Assembly (NCBI GenBank): GCA_963732925.1
Contig: CAVTBJ010000003.1
Location: 1-64,000 of the forward strand
From: DASZRZ01 sp963732925
GTDB taxonomy: Bacteria; Acidobacteriota; Terriglobia; Terriglobales; Acidobacteriaceae
Length of the DNA stretch: 64,000 nt
Direction of reading: 5' to 3'
Part shown: piece after piece, positions 17,147-26,109 of the stretch
How positions within the stretch are numbered: position 1 is the first letter of the stretch
Layout: each line of letters opens with the position of its first letter
The notes under the pieces: model-generated
Told to the model about the DNA's origin: nothing
Seen by the model: the letters and a program-made list of their open reading frames with translations, nothing else
The model's database searches: none
Made by a program: the position numbers and the translations under genes

Positions 17147-17821
17147 ATGTTTGCCTTTCACGACCGTTCCGAGGCAGGCCGCCAACTAGCAACCCACCTG
17201 ACGGAGTACCGGAACCAGGCCAATGTCATGGTGCTGGCACTTCCCCGAGGCGGCGCTCCCGTGGGATACGAGATCGCCGAAGCTCTGCACCTGCCGCTGG
17301 ATGTTATGGTGGTGCGCAAGCTGGGGTTCCCCGGCAATCCGGAACTGGCGATGGGTGCGATCGCCGGCGGGGGTGTGCGGGTACTGAACCCGCAGATTCT
17401 GGCTTCGCTGCACATGCCGGGCACGACCATCGAGTCGATCATTGCGCACGAAGAGGCCGAGGTGCGGCGCCGCGAGACACTCTATCGCAAAGGGCGTCCA
17501 CTACTGGATGTGAAGAAAAGCACGGTACTGTTGACCGACGACGGCGTCGCCACCGGATCGACCATTCTGGCCGCGGTTCAAGCTCTGCGGGCGGAAGGCG
17601 CCGACAGGATCGTGGTGGCAGTTCCGGTAGCGACCCGCTGGGTGGCTGAGAAACTTAGCAGCGTGGCGGACGGACTTGTTTGCCTGCTCAGGCCAGAGCA
17701 CTTCGCGTCGATAAGTGAATGGTACGAGGACTTCTCCCAGCTTAGCGACGGCGAAGTCATCCGACTGCTGGATCAGCATGCGTGGCGGGAAGCGGAATAC
17801 GCGGAAAAGATGTCCGCGTAG
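17147..17821 (+). CDS. Phosphoribosyltransferase family protein
   Basis: 224 residues with GAAGGAGG six bases before the ATG. PRTase type I fold: VMVLALPRGGAPVGYEIAEA at the N-terminus and the PRPP-binding loop VLLTDDGVATGSTILAA, followed by a variable hood region ending in FSQLSDGEVIRLLDQ. Proteins of this type are often annotated as hypoxanthine/adenine-like phosphoribosyltransferases, and they are commonly found near alpha/beta hydrolases; the substrate cannot be read from the sequence. Its last 49 bases overlap the converging gene on the minus strand. Confidence 0.88.
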   Translation: MFAFHDRSEAGRQLATHLTEYRNQANVMVLALPRGGAPVGYEIAEALHLPLDVMVVRKLGFPGNPELAMGAIAGGGVRVLNPQILASLHMPGTTIESIIAHEEAEVRRRETLYRKGRPLLDVKKSTVLLTDDGVATGSTILAAVQALRAEGADRIVVAVPVATRWVAEKLSSVADGLVCLLRPEHFASISEWYEDFSQLSDGEVIRLLDQHAWREAEYAEKMSA

Positions 17822-18420
17822 GGCAATTTGCCGCTGGCCTCAGGACGTCCGCGGACGTGGGCGGAGAGCTGGAAGAGCGCATTTTCCACGAGCTTCAGAG
17901 AGACAGCCCAGTGGCGGCGCGCTTCCTCCTCCTCGTCACCATAGCCGAAGACGTAGAGAGTGAGATAGAACCCCCCGGCGGAATCTGACAGGCCTTCAAA
18001 GCTGGCGCGGCGGATGATCAGCTCCACGGCCGAGGGAAGCTCGGGAGCGCGCCGCAGCAGGACGGTAAGCTGACGGGCAAATTCTTCGTGGTCGGCAAAC
18101 TGCGAGCGTTCCTCGGGCGCGGCAAAAAATAAGTCTACATAGCTGCCAAATTTGGCGCCGACGCCGTAGATCTGTTCCTCCTCGTTGAGCTCGGTGGTGA
18201 ACCAGGCATCGCACTTGGCGCTCTGCAGATCGGGATCGCTCGCTGTTGACGTGGTCGAGAAATTCTCCCAGTTCCGGGTAGCGAATCGCCTCTTCGATGT
18301 AGAGCAGCAGGTCCGGCTGGAGGCGAAGATCCAGATAGCGCTGAGGCCTTCGGGCGAGATCCAGGGAACGCTCAGGGTGGGGTCGTCCGCGCCGAGTTCG
18401 ACCGAATAGTCAGCCTGCAT
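17773..18420 (-). pseudogene. Unknown protein, frameshifted twice
   Basis: Starts MQADYSVELGADDPTLSVPW at the ATG at 18420. Between about 18340 and 18240 the coding signal moves one frame (PQRYLDLRLQPDLLLYIEEA, IRYPELGEFLDHVNS) and then returns as CDAWFTTELNEEEQIYGVGA with KFGSYVDLFFAAPEER, DHEEFARQLTVLLRRAPELP and GGFYLTLYVFGYGDEEEEAR. Joined length is about 215 residues; acidic, soluble, alpha/beta. I do not recognise the family. The paired compensating shifts around a conserved-looking middle suggest two assembly indels. Lies directly downstream of the YheT-like hydrolase. Confidence 0.55.
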
Positions 18421-18442
18421 AGCAGTTGGCACGTCAGACACT

Positions 18443-19502
18443 CTAAGTCGCCAGTGTAATCGGAAACCTGCAGTGTAAGCAGAACTGGCGAAAGAATTCG
18501 ACCGTCTGGCGTTCCGCCCAGAAACCATCGTAACCGCTGCGCTTGCGTCGATAAATCCGCAGTGCCCTCCCGCAGTGGCTTCCACGAAGGCCAGATGGGG
18601 GTTGCGCAGGATGCGGCCGCGGGTTTGCGGCGTGAGAATGATGAAACGGATCGTCCAGCGGAATGCAGAATCAGCGCAGGAATTGCGATCTGCGGCAGCA
18701 GCGGCGAGGCGCTGGCGCGAGTGTAGTAGTCGTCCGCAGAAGCGAATCCGAAATGGGGCGCGGTAACGCGGTGATCGAACTCGCGCACGCTGGCATACCA
18801 GCGATCGGAGCCGGGCGCGGAGGCCGCGGGATACGCCCGCAGCTTGCGACGCAGAGTGCGGCGGACGCTGAGCAGAAAGTTCCACTCATACAGCCGGTTG
18901 CGCTTCTGATGCAGGGCATGCGAGGAGTGCAGCAGGTCCAGGCTGGGAGAAATGGCGGCTACCGCGCAGAGCCCGGAGGGAGCGGCGGCGCCAAGTTCTC
19001 CCGCCAGTTTGAGCACCTGATTGCCACCCAGGGAAAAGCCGGCAAGGCCCAGACGTGGAAGACCGTCCAGCTCCAGCAGCTCGCGCGCCACCGCGCCGAC
19101 ATCGGCGGAAAGGCCGGAGTGATACAGGGTGGGTCCCAGCAATTCGGTTCCGCCACAATTGCGGATGTTCATGCGAACCACGTTCATGCCAGCGGCCCAG
19201 GCTTTGTCTGCCGTGCCCAGCACGTAGCGGGAGCGGCTGGAGCCTTCGAATCCATGCACGATCAGCAAGGTGAATGCGGCAGCCCGCACGGGCTGCCAGT
19301 TGCAGTGGCAGAGAACGCGAACTCCGGGTTCAACCTGAAAGAGGCGCTCGCTCGCCGGCGGCAGAGAAAAGCGGCGGGGAAGAAGCGCGGCAGCCAGGGT
19401 CTGGCGGTGCGGCCCGTGCAGCCAGGGCCAGGGATGAAAGGGCTCGGGAGTCCACACTTCGGCCGCGGACGTTTTTACTGGCAAGCTGGCGCCGGTTCCC
19501 AC
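18443..19502 (-). pseudogene. YheT-family alpha/beta hydrolase, frameshifted twice
   Basis: The start at 19502 is a GTG with GGGAGGAG upstream. PEPFHPWPWLHGPHRQTLAA, LLIVHGFEGSSRSRYVLG, RMNIRNCGGTELLGPTLYHS and the nucleophile elbow GFSLGGNQVLKLAGE are classic for the YheT/embryogenesis-associated hydrolase family (predicted esterases, near 320 residues). Near 18665 the sequence shifts to FIILTPQTRGRILRNPHLAF and EATAGGHCGFID with the catalytic His, then near 18545 to FWAERQTVEFFRQFC and a stop at 18443. All three catalytic-triad regions exist, so an active gene interrupted by two assembly indels is likely. Confidence 0.75.
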
Positions 19503-19539
19503 GGGTTAACGCTCCTCCCTTATGATGGAAGCAAAATCG

Positions 19540-20034
19540 TCAAGACTCAAGCGGGCGCGATCTTACCGCTCGATATTCCAGCCAGATCAGCCAGATCACG
19601 ATCAGATCGAAAATGGTGAGCGCGATCAGGCCGATGCCGCCGGTTACAGTAAACCGGTAAACCTGGTAGACGATGAATCCGCCGAAGACGATGATCGAGA
19701 GCGGGTAACCCCATTGCTTGTTCCTGAGCAGCGCGATGACGACGAATATTTTAACGATGCCATGGCCTAGGAGATAAATGGCCATGAAATGTTCGCTGCT
19801 GATGGACAAGTGGCCCGCAGCGTGGCGAAGGTAATTAGCGACAAGATCGTGAGGATCTTCAGAGATTTCGCCTTGGGTTAGAAACCCAGCCAGCCGGACA
19901 ATGACGCCGGGGCGGATCACCCAGAGTGCAATCCCGCCAACAATCTCCAACAGCGCGTCCAATCCCTTCAGCAGCACCCCAAGACGGAACAGGAATTCAC
20001 GCAGATGGGCTCTATGAAGGTGCTTCATTGCCAT
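19540..20034 (-). CDS. DUF2127 membrane protein
   Basis: 164 residues from the ATG at 20034 (GAAGAGGAGC upstream). Four membrane spans: RLGVLLKGLDALLEIVGGIA, FMAIYLLGHGIVKIFVVIAL, YPLSIIVFGGFIVYQVYRFT and LIALTIFDLIVIWLIWLEYR. The YLLGHGIVKIFVVIAL region and the spacing fit DUF2127, a family without assigned function. The longer open frame upstream of the ATG overlaps the opposite-strand FmdB gene and is not coding. Confidence 0.85.
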   Translation of the reverse strand: MAMKHLHRAHLREFLFRLGVLLKGLDALLEIVGGIALWVIRPGVIVRLAGFLTQGEISEDPHDLVANYLRHAAGHLSISSEHFMAIYLLGHGIVKIFVVIALLRNKQWGYPLSIIVFGGFIVYQVYRFTVTGGIGLIALTIFDLIVIWLIWLEYRAVRSRPLES

Positions 20035-20137
20035 GCTCCTCTTCCCCAGAAACGATGGCGGAAACTTGCCTCCATAGCCTTCGCTTATAATGGAACCAGA
20101 TTGGCCGCGATTGGGGCGGCAGTCCGAAACGAAGCTT

Positions 20138-20365
20138 ATGCCTATCTTTGAATATCTCTGCGAAGACTGCAACCAGGCATTCGAAGCGCTGCAACTGGGT
20201 TCGCGCGAGCCCGAATGTCCGCACTGCCATGGCAGCAAGCTGAAACAGCAGATTTCCGTGTTTTCCGTCGGTGCCCCGCGCAGCCAGACGGCAGCCGCAT
20301 CGGCCCAGGGATGCGGCTCGCCCTCCTGCTGCATGGGCTCGGGCGGCTGCGGGACGGATGCCTAG
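20138..20365 (+). CDS. FmdB-type zinc ribbon protein
   Basis: 75 residues. MPIFEYLCEDCNQAFEALQL and ECPHCHGSKLKQQI give the FmdB/CxxC zinc ribbon with two Cys pairs; the tail is Ser/Gly/Cys-rich (CGSPSCCMGSGGCG). Family members are called regulators after FmdB of Methylophilus but the function is unproven. A TATAAT lies at 20086-20091, 47 bases before the ATG, without a good -35. Confidence 0.88.
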   Translation: MPIFEYLCEDCNQAFEALQLGSREPECPHCHGSKLKQQISVFSVGAPRSQTAAASAQGCGSPSCCMGSGGCGTDA

Positions 20366-20472
20366 ATTCCGGCCCTGACCTGCTTTCAGCATAAGCCTTG
20401 CGGGATTCTTCGCTTTGCTCAGAATGACGTCCCCGGGTGCTTTCGCTCCGGAGTTCTGGAAACAACTCAAGC

Positions 20473-21372
20473 TCAATAGATCAAGGGCTCGCCCGGAGGG
20501 CGCGTCTTCCAGCGGCGGTGAACCCACAGCCACTGGTCGGGATACTTGCGCACGTAGTCCTCGATAACGCGGGTGAAGAGTGCGGTGTTCTCGACGACGT
20601 CCACCTCCTCATTGCCGGTGCGAGTGAGGGCCAGCGCGGGAGCGAAGTGCACGCGATACTTGCCGAGTTCCGGGTCCCAGATGGTAAAGGCAGGTATGAC
20701 GGATGCGTCCATATGCAGGGCGACCCGCGCCAGGCCGGAGGCGGTGCAGGCGGGAATGCCGAAGAAAGGAACAAAGACGCCTTGCGGCGGGGTCATGTTG
20801 GTATCCATGAGAATCCCGACGGTCTCGCCAGCCTTCATGGCAGAAAGTAAACCGCGGGCGAAATCCTGCTTGTCGAAGCAGGTATTGCCGTGGAGCGTAC
20901 GGTAATGCTGCACCAGGCGATGGAGAAAGGGATTGTCCAGGGGGCGCACCACGATGTGCATGCTATTTCCGTGGACGGAGTGGACGAAGGATCCGATCTC
21001 CCAACCGCCGAGGTGAGCCGTGAGGAACAGGACGCCCTTGCCGCGGCGACGGGCTTTTTCGAAATTCTCGTATCCCTCATAGACGGCCACGTCGGAAACA
21101 TTGGCGCGAGTGTAGGAAGGAAAATGGCAGAACTCGGCCAGCAAGCGTCCCAGGCTGGTAAAGACTCCGCGCAGAATGCGGCGGCGCTCGCGCAGGCTCT
21201 TTTCGGGAAAGGCAAGCTCCAGGTTGCGCATGCCCACGCGGCTGAGGCGGGGATGCAGCAGGCGCACCATGTGGGCAAGAATGATGGCTTTGGCTCGAGC
21301 CAGCGGCCGGGGCAACAGGCGGAGAACAGTCGCCAGCAGCCAGACAGGCACATATTCCAGACGTTGGCGCAT
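20473..21372 (-). CDS. Lysophospholipid / lipid A acyltransferase (LpxL/HtrB family)
   Basis: 299 residues from the ATG at 21372. N-terminal membrane anchor (VPVWLLATVLRLLPRPLA), then the HX4E-type active site in FLTAHLGGWEIGS, the MGRVGMRNLELAFPE-type upstream motif (RVGMRNLELAFPEKS), and DTNMTPPQGVFVPFFGIPA and QWLWVHRRWKTRP near the end. It moves an acyl chain from acyl-ACP to a lipid A precursor or related lysophospholipid at the inner membrane. No other lipid A gene is adjacent. Confidence 0.92.
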   Translation of the reverse strand: MRQRLEYVPVWLLATVLRLLPRPLARAKAIILAHMVRLLHPRLSRVGMRNLELAFPEKSLRERRRILRGVFTSLGRLLAEFCHFPSYTRANVSDVAVYEGYENFEKARRRGKGVLFLTAHLGGWEIGSFVHSVHGNSMHIVVRPLDNPFLHRLVQHYRTLHGNTCFDKQDFARGLLSAMKAGETVGILMDTNMTPPQGVFVPFFGIPACTASGLARVALHMDASVIPAFTIWDPELGKYRVHFAPALALTRTGNEEVDVVENTALFTRVIEDYVRKYPDQWLWVHRRWKTRPPGEPLIY

Positions 21373-21551
21373 CAGCAAGGGCCCACGAGGGTGATTCGCA
21401 AGTCGGTGATTCGAAGTCGAGGAGCGGCCCTGACCGTATCACCCGGAAAAAAGCGCTGTCAATGCAGGAGGGCCGAGCCGAAGACCACCGCGGCTGCGCC
21501 AGCAGCAGATTCTGCCGGCACAGCCTGGGAGGAATGGGAAAACTGCAGCCG

Positions 21552-22398
21552 TTACTGCGGCGTTGCCTGCGACTCCGATGCCTGGGGTTGCGACGCGGGC
21601 TGAGGCTGAGCCGGCGCAGTGCTTGCAGCCGGCTGGGAAGCGGGCGTGGCCGGCTTCTCCGTGGTCGACTGCTCCGCGGAAGCCTTGACGGGCGCGTACT
21701 TGTCCAATGCGGCGATGAAAGGCTGCAGCGTCCGAAGGAGCCGCGATGGCCCCGGTCAGGATGGTCTTGTAGGGCACCATGCGGCCATAAAAGCCGCGGG
21801 TATCGTCATTGTCCTGGCGAATGACGGCGCCATTGAGGCTGATGCCGGCGAACACGCCGCGAGCCCGCGAGTAGGTGAGCACTTCGGCACGCATCTTCCA
21901 GTCGGTGGAACCTTCCGCCAGCCGCCCGACGGGACCGGCGGCCACGGAGGCATCCGCGCCCAGCTTGAACTTGGCCTCCAGCAGGTCCCGCATGCCCTTG
22001 TCATTCATGACTACCATGACCAGATCCACGGCCTGTCCGCCAATCTGCAGTCCGAAGCTGCCGCCTTCCACGCGAAAAAAGGCAGGGGCGCTCCAGCCCT
22101 TGGAAGTTTTGCAACTGGCCACGCCGTTGCCATAGCTGCCGCCCACAATGAACCCGCCTTTGAGCATTCCGGGCACAACCGCAACACATTCGGCAGAAGT
22201 GAGGATTTCGTTGGGGATGTTGGAGTCGGGAGCCGCCATAATTTCGTTCAGTACACTGGCGGCCGAGTTGACACGATCGACGAGCTTGCCACGGTCCTCT
22301 GCCCAGCCGATCTGGGCCAGCAGCAGCAGCGCCAGAATCAGGACCAGAGGCCGGGCCACCGAGGCACGACTCAACACAGGAGAAACTTCGGTTTTCAT
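21552..22398 (-). CDS. SYLF-domain lipid-binding protein (Ysc84-like), C-terminal frameshift
   Basis: Signal peptide VLILALLLLAQIGWA, then a full SYLF/Ysc84 actin-binding-like domain: IPNEILTSAECVAVVPGMLK, GGFIVGGSYGNGVASC, GGSFGLQIGGQAVDLVMVVM and YSRARGVFAGISLNGAVIRQ. The SYLF domain binds phosphoinositides in eukaryotes; in bacteria it is secreted with unknown role. After AIAAPSDA (near 21733) the sensible frame changes: QPFIAALDKYAPVK, then a Pro/Gln/Ala/Ser-rich tail (PASQPAASTAPAQPQPASQP) ending at TAA 21552. The unshifted frame would run on to 21439 with unlike composition. Start 22398 (MKTEVSP) is favoured; an ATG at 22413 is the alternative. Confidence 0.85.
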
Positions 22399-22577
22399 TC
22401 CACAGAACCTCATCAGGGGAAATCACACAAAGAGGCAACTCTAGACCTTGCCTGCATACTAAACCCAGATCGTTGTCTGGGTAAGATGCTTTTCCCGCGA
22501 GGTGCGTTGTTGATTGTGAACATTTCGCCCGCGATGCCAATGCGTCGATTCACGACGGCATCGGGAATGCCGCTCCG

Positions 22578-22620
22578 AAAAATAGAACAGGGAGCCAAAT
22601 TCTGTCATGGCTCCCTGTTC
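22578..22620 (-). terminator. Rho-independent terminator
   Basis: GAACAGGGAGCCA (22585-22597) and TGGCTCCCTGTTC (22608-22620) make a perfect 13-bp stem with a 10-nt loop; read on the minus strand it is followed at once by TATTTTT. Ends the transcript of the 22758-23886 gene. Confidence 0.8.
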
Positions 22621-22688
22621 TGTCTCCCAGGTTCTGTGGTAGGTGGAGGGAGTATGCGGACATCCGAAAGAACGGACAAGTAACCGTT

Positions 22689-22714
22689 GTCCCCGGCAGG
22701 GCAAAAAGGGGACA
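22689..22714. repeat. TGTCCCC / GGGGACA inverted repeat
   Basis: Seven-base arms 12 nt apart; the same heptamers in opposite order make the palindrome at 15190-15206. Confidence 0.4.
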
Positions 22715-22757
22715 GTGTCCGAAGGTAACGTCGCAGGAAGCCAGGCAGCCCGCCCGT

Positions 22758-23886
22758 TCAGTGCTTCTTGTCGGTGCGCTCCTTGAACATCTTCAAAGCC
22801 ACCTTGCGCACCGTGTCGGCCACGTTCTTGTTCGTGGAGAGAGCGCGCAGATCGTTGTTGAGCAGGTTCTTCATCAAGGTAAGCTGCACGTCGAGCGGGC
22901 AGCGGGGATTGCTGGTGAGATTGCGGATGACGCCGTAATCCTTAAGGAACTTCCGCTTGCCGGCAATGGCGCGCAGAACGGCCTCCTGCACGTTCTTCAT
23001 GGCCGCGAAGGTCTCCACTTCCTGTTCGGTCACTTTGGGCGATTCCAGGACCGCACCGGAAACCACCTTGGAACCGTCGCGAATCAGGATGAATCGTTCC
23101 TCGCGGCTGCCTTTCATGGCTAACTGAACGCGCTCTCCCACCGCCATGCGGGCAATGCGCTGGTAAACAGAAAGACGCTGAAAGGCAGAGGCGCCCGGGG
23201 AACGACGCCCGGCCAGCGGCCCAGGCGCATCGTGGGCGGCAATACCAGATTCATCCAGTTCATCCGGTGGGTCGGGTTCGTCCGGATTGTCGGGATCCTT
23301 TACCAGTTCGAATGCCTTGCCTTCCTCGGCAGCGATCTCGCTGGCGTGCTCCATCAGGTAGCGATCGAGCTCTTCCTGGTAGTCGTAGGTTTGACCCAGG
23401 AGGGCAGGATCTTCTCCCGCGGATTCGAGAGCGTTGCGAATGGCGGCGACCTGCTCGGAGGTAAGGACCGGATTGGAAATGACCGCATTCAGGAGATTGG
23501 GCGAGCCGCTCACTCGCGGACTCGCAAGCAGCAAGGCAATGACGTCGCGCGGAACTTTCCTGGGTCAGGGGCAGCAAGTCCGATTCGGGGACGGCGGGAT
23601 TTGCCAGCAGGGCGGGAACCAGGGCCGGCCGCCGGTTTTCGGCGGCGAGGAAATATTCGATCACCGGCCGGGCCGTCTCGGGATCGCTCAGCACGGCGGC
23701 ACAGGCGGCGACATCCCAGCCCGCGAGGGTCATGCGGGCCTGCCTGCGAAAAACCGCGTTGTGGGTGAGAAAAACCAGGATCTCGATGGTTTCCGCGGGA
23801 GAAACGGGCAGAGCGCCATGCGCGGCTGCGCGCATGGTTTCCGCCGGAACCGCGGATTCCCGGATCAGATCGAGGGTCTTGGGCAA
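22758..23886 (-). pseudogene. LRV-like repeat protein of unknown function, frameshifted
   Basis: The gene starts MPKTLDLIRESAVPAETMRA at 23886. Near 23546, after NPAVPESDLLPLTQE, the frame moves to VIALLLASPRVSGSPNLLNA and stays open to 22758. The joined product is about 375 residues. It has several short units of the form LLANPAVPESDLL, AVISNPVLTSEQVAAI and NLTSNPRCPLDVQLTLMKNL, the N-P/helix/helix rhythm of leucine-rich-repeat-variant or HEAT-like solenoids, plus an acidic linker (KDPDNPDEPDPPDELDESG) that probably divides two solenoid blocks. No enzyme motif. A strong terminator follows. One indel explains the break, so the gene may be intact in the organism. Confidence 0.6.
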
Positions 23887-24086
23887 GCCAGCATCCTCAG
23901 GCAGTACAGAGAAGTCGAGCAGCAGAGCTGAAGCAGAATTCTAATCCGGAAATGCCCGGCATAGGACGGATTGGGAAGCACCAAAGTAACAGGGACATTC
24001 GCACGCGGGATATGCCGCGAGGAGGCTGCATGTGGTCGAACACCGGGGACTTCAGTAGCAGGACTGATGGTGAATGCCGCGATGAG

Positions 24087-25708
24087 CTATACGCCGACCG
24101 CGTAGGGTTTGGCCGACTGACTTTCCTGTATTTGGCGAGGACCGAAAAGGAAGGCCAGCCGTCCCTGAAAAAGCGACATGAGGGCGGTATACCAAAAGCC
24201 CAGGACGAACAGGCAGAGGAACGGAACCGTAATGTAGTTCTCGTTCACCACCGCGTACTGCACAGTAGCGGCGAAATAGGCGCCCACGGCCAGTTCGATC
24301 CAGGGAACCCATCCCACGCGGCGGCGATATTTGCTGGAGCGAACCTTGTCTTTCCTGGATTCCACCCTGTACTTGGGGGTGCGGGCGAAGGCAGACTTGT
24401 GTCCCACCAGAGCTTCCAGAACGACTTTGGCGTTGGTGATGGTCAGCCCGATGCCCAGGGCCATCAGGAAGGGCAGGTACAGAACGTGCGAGTCCATCTG
24501 CGCGGGAACAGCTCGCGCTGGCACACCAGATAAAGGCTGGAGATGGAGAAGGTAGATGCCAGAAACAGGGGCAAGTCGATAACAGCATCTGGAACCAGCC
24601 CTGGTAGAAGCGAATGATCATGGCCGGCATCAGGAGCACGGAAAGCACGATCATCAGGGGATAGCTGATGTTGGCCGTGAGGTGATACCAAGCTTCCAGC
24701 TTGACGCGGAAGGGCAGCTTGCTGCGGAAGAAGCGGGGAAGAATCTTAATGGAGGTCTGGATCAGGCCTTTCGCCCAGCGCGCCTGCTGGGTCTTGAAGG
24801 CGGTCATCTCGACGGGAAGCTCGGCCGGGCACTCCACATCCTGCAGGTAGACGAAACGCCAGCCTTTGAGCTGGGCGCGATAGCAGAGGTCGGTATCCTC
24901 GGTCAGGGTGTCATGCTCCCAGCCGCCGGCCTCGTCGATGGCCTGGCGCCGCCAGATGCCGGCGGTGCCGTTGAAGTTGAAAAAGACGCCGCTGCGCGAG
25001 CGGGCCCCGTGCTCGAGAACGAAGTGCCCGTCGAGCAGGATGGCCTCCACTTCAGTCAGGAATGAATAATTGCGGTTGATATGGGTCCAGCGGGTCTGCA
25101 CCATGCCGATGGCGGGATTGGTGAAATGATGGATGGTTCGCAGCAGAAAGTCCTCGGGAGGCACAAAGTCGGCGTCGAAGATGGCGACGAACTCGCCGCT
25201 GGCCGACCTTCAGTCCCTCGCGCAAGGCCCCGGCCTTGTAGCCTTCGCGGTTGCTGCGATGGATGATAGCTGATGGGATGTCCCAGAGCGGCATAACGCT
25301 CGACCAGATTGCGCGGCGACATCGACGGTCTCGTCCGTGGAATCGTCCAGGACCTGGATTTCCAGCTTCTCGCGCGGATATTCGCAGGCGGCACACGGAA
25401 TCCACCAGCCGCTCCACCACAAACTGCTCGTTGAAGATGGGGAGCTGGACCGTCACGCGGGGGAGTTCGTCGAAATGCGCCGGCGGGGCAGTCACGCGGT
25501 TTTTGCGGTGCCGGTAGTACAGAAACACCAGGACGTAGCGATGAATGCCGTAAGACGCCAGCAGGACCAGGACAACGAAATAGGGGATCAGCAGGGCCAG
25601 GTCAAAGGCGTTCACCTGATACAGACCCTGGAAGGTGGTATCGAGAAAATGCGTGCGAAAGTAATGGCTCAGGCCGTGGGGCGCCATCAGCGTCAGCAGA
25701 AGAGGCAT
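24087..25708 (-). pseudogene. Cellulose-synthase-like family 2 glycosyltransferase, multiply frameshifted
   Basis: All landmarks of a processive GT2 enzyme occur in order but in changing frames: LPRVTVQLPIFNEQFVVERL, IQVLDDSTDET, REGYKAGALREGL, FDADFVPPEDFLL (DxD), TEDTDLCYRAQLKGWRFVYL (TED) and TQQARWAKG (QxxRW). It has an N-terminal membrane span (ALLIPYFVVLVLLASYGI) and further spans at the end (MIVLSVLLMPAMIIRFYQG, ITVPFLCLFVLGFWYTALMS). Breaks lie near 25388, 25312, 25268, 25200, 24575 and 24510. Joined, it is about 540 residues, the length of a common acidobacterial GT2 protein. The complete set of motifs argues for assembly indels rather than decay. Likely makes or extends an envelope polysaccharide. 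Confidence 0.75.
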
Positions 25709-26109
25709 CGTGCTCAGGGTCTTGCTCCGTTCTAACAGAGGCTCAATAGAGCTGCGAGGAGCCCGCCGGAATTCCATTGCCAGCCAGCATGAATCGATGT
25801 TTTCAGGGCGCTTCTGGATGCCTTGCCCTCTACCGGATTGTACCCGTTCGCCGCAAGTTCGGGAACTGGCGCCACAGTTCCCTGGTTTGCCGTTCTCCAA
25901 AGGAGCCATAAGCAGAAAAGTTCAAGCCTCCGCTGCTTCCCTTCCCTGAAACTCAGGGTCTAACCAGGCGGCGCACGCCTCACCTGCGCCCGGGGAAATA
26001 AAGCAGGAACCAGCGACTCGCGGGTTGCGTATTCAAGGTTGGGTATTCAGGGAAGAACCGGGCAATTCAATTCCGGGGATTTCATTCCCCCCCCGCAAGG
26101 AGATTCGCC
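25709..26109. other. Divergent intergenic region
   Basis: About 400 bases between the GT2 gene (minus) and the TGSG-repeat gene (plus). No supported gene, RNA or clear promoter. A GCAAGGAGA ribosome site for the plus-strand gene lies at its end. Confidence 0.4.

Larger units (their letters stand above)
22399..22757. other. Intergenic region with terminator and palindrome
   Basis: About 360 bases, no gene. It holds a strong minus-strand terminator (22578-22620) and an inverted TGTCCCC/GGGGACA pair (22689-22714). Both flanking genes are on the minus strand, so the promoter of the SYLF gene must also lie here; no clear hexamers seen. Confidence 0.5.
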
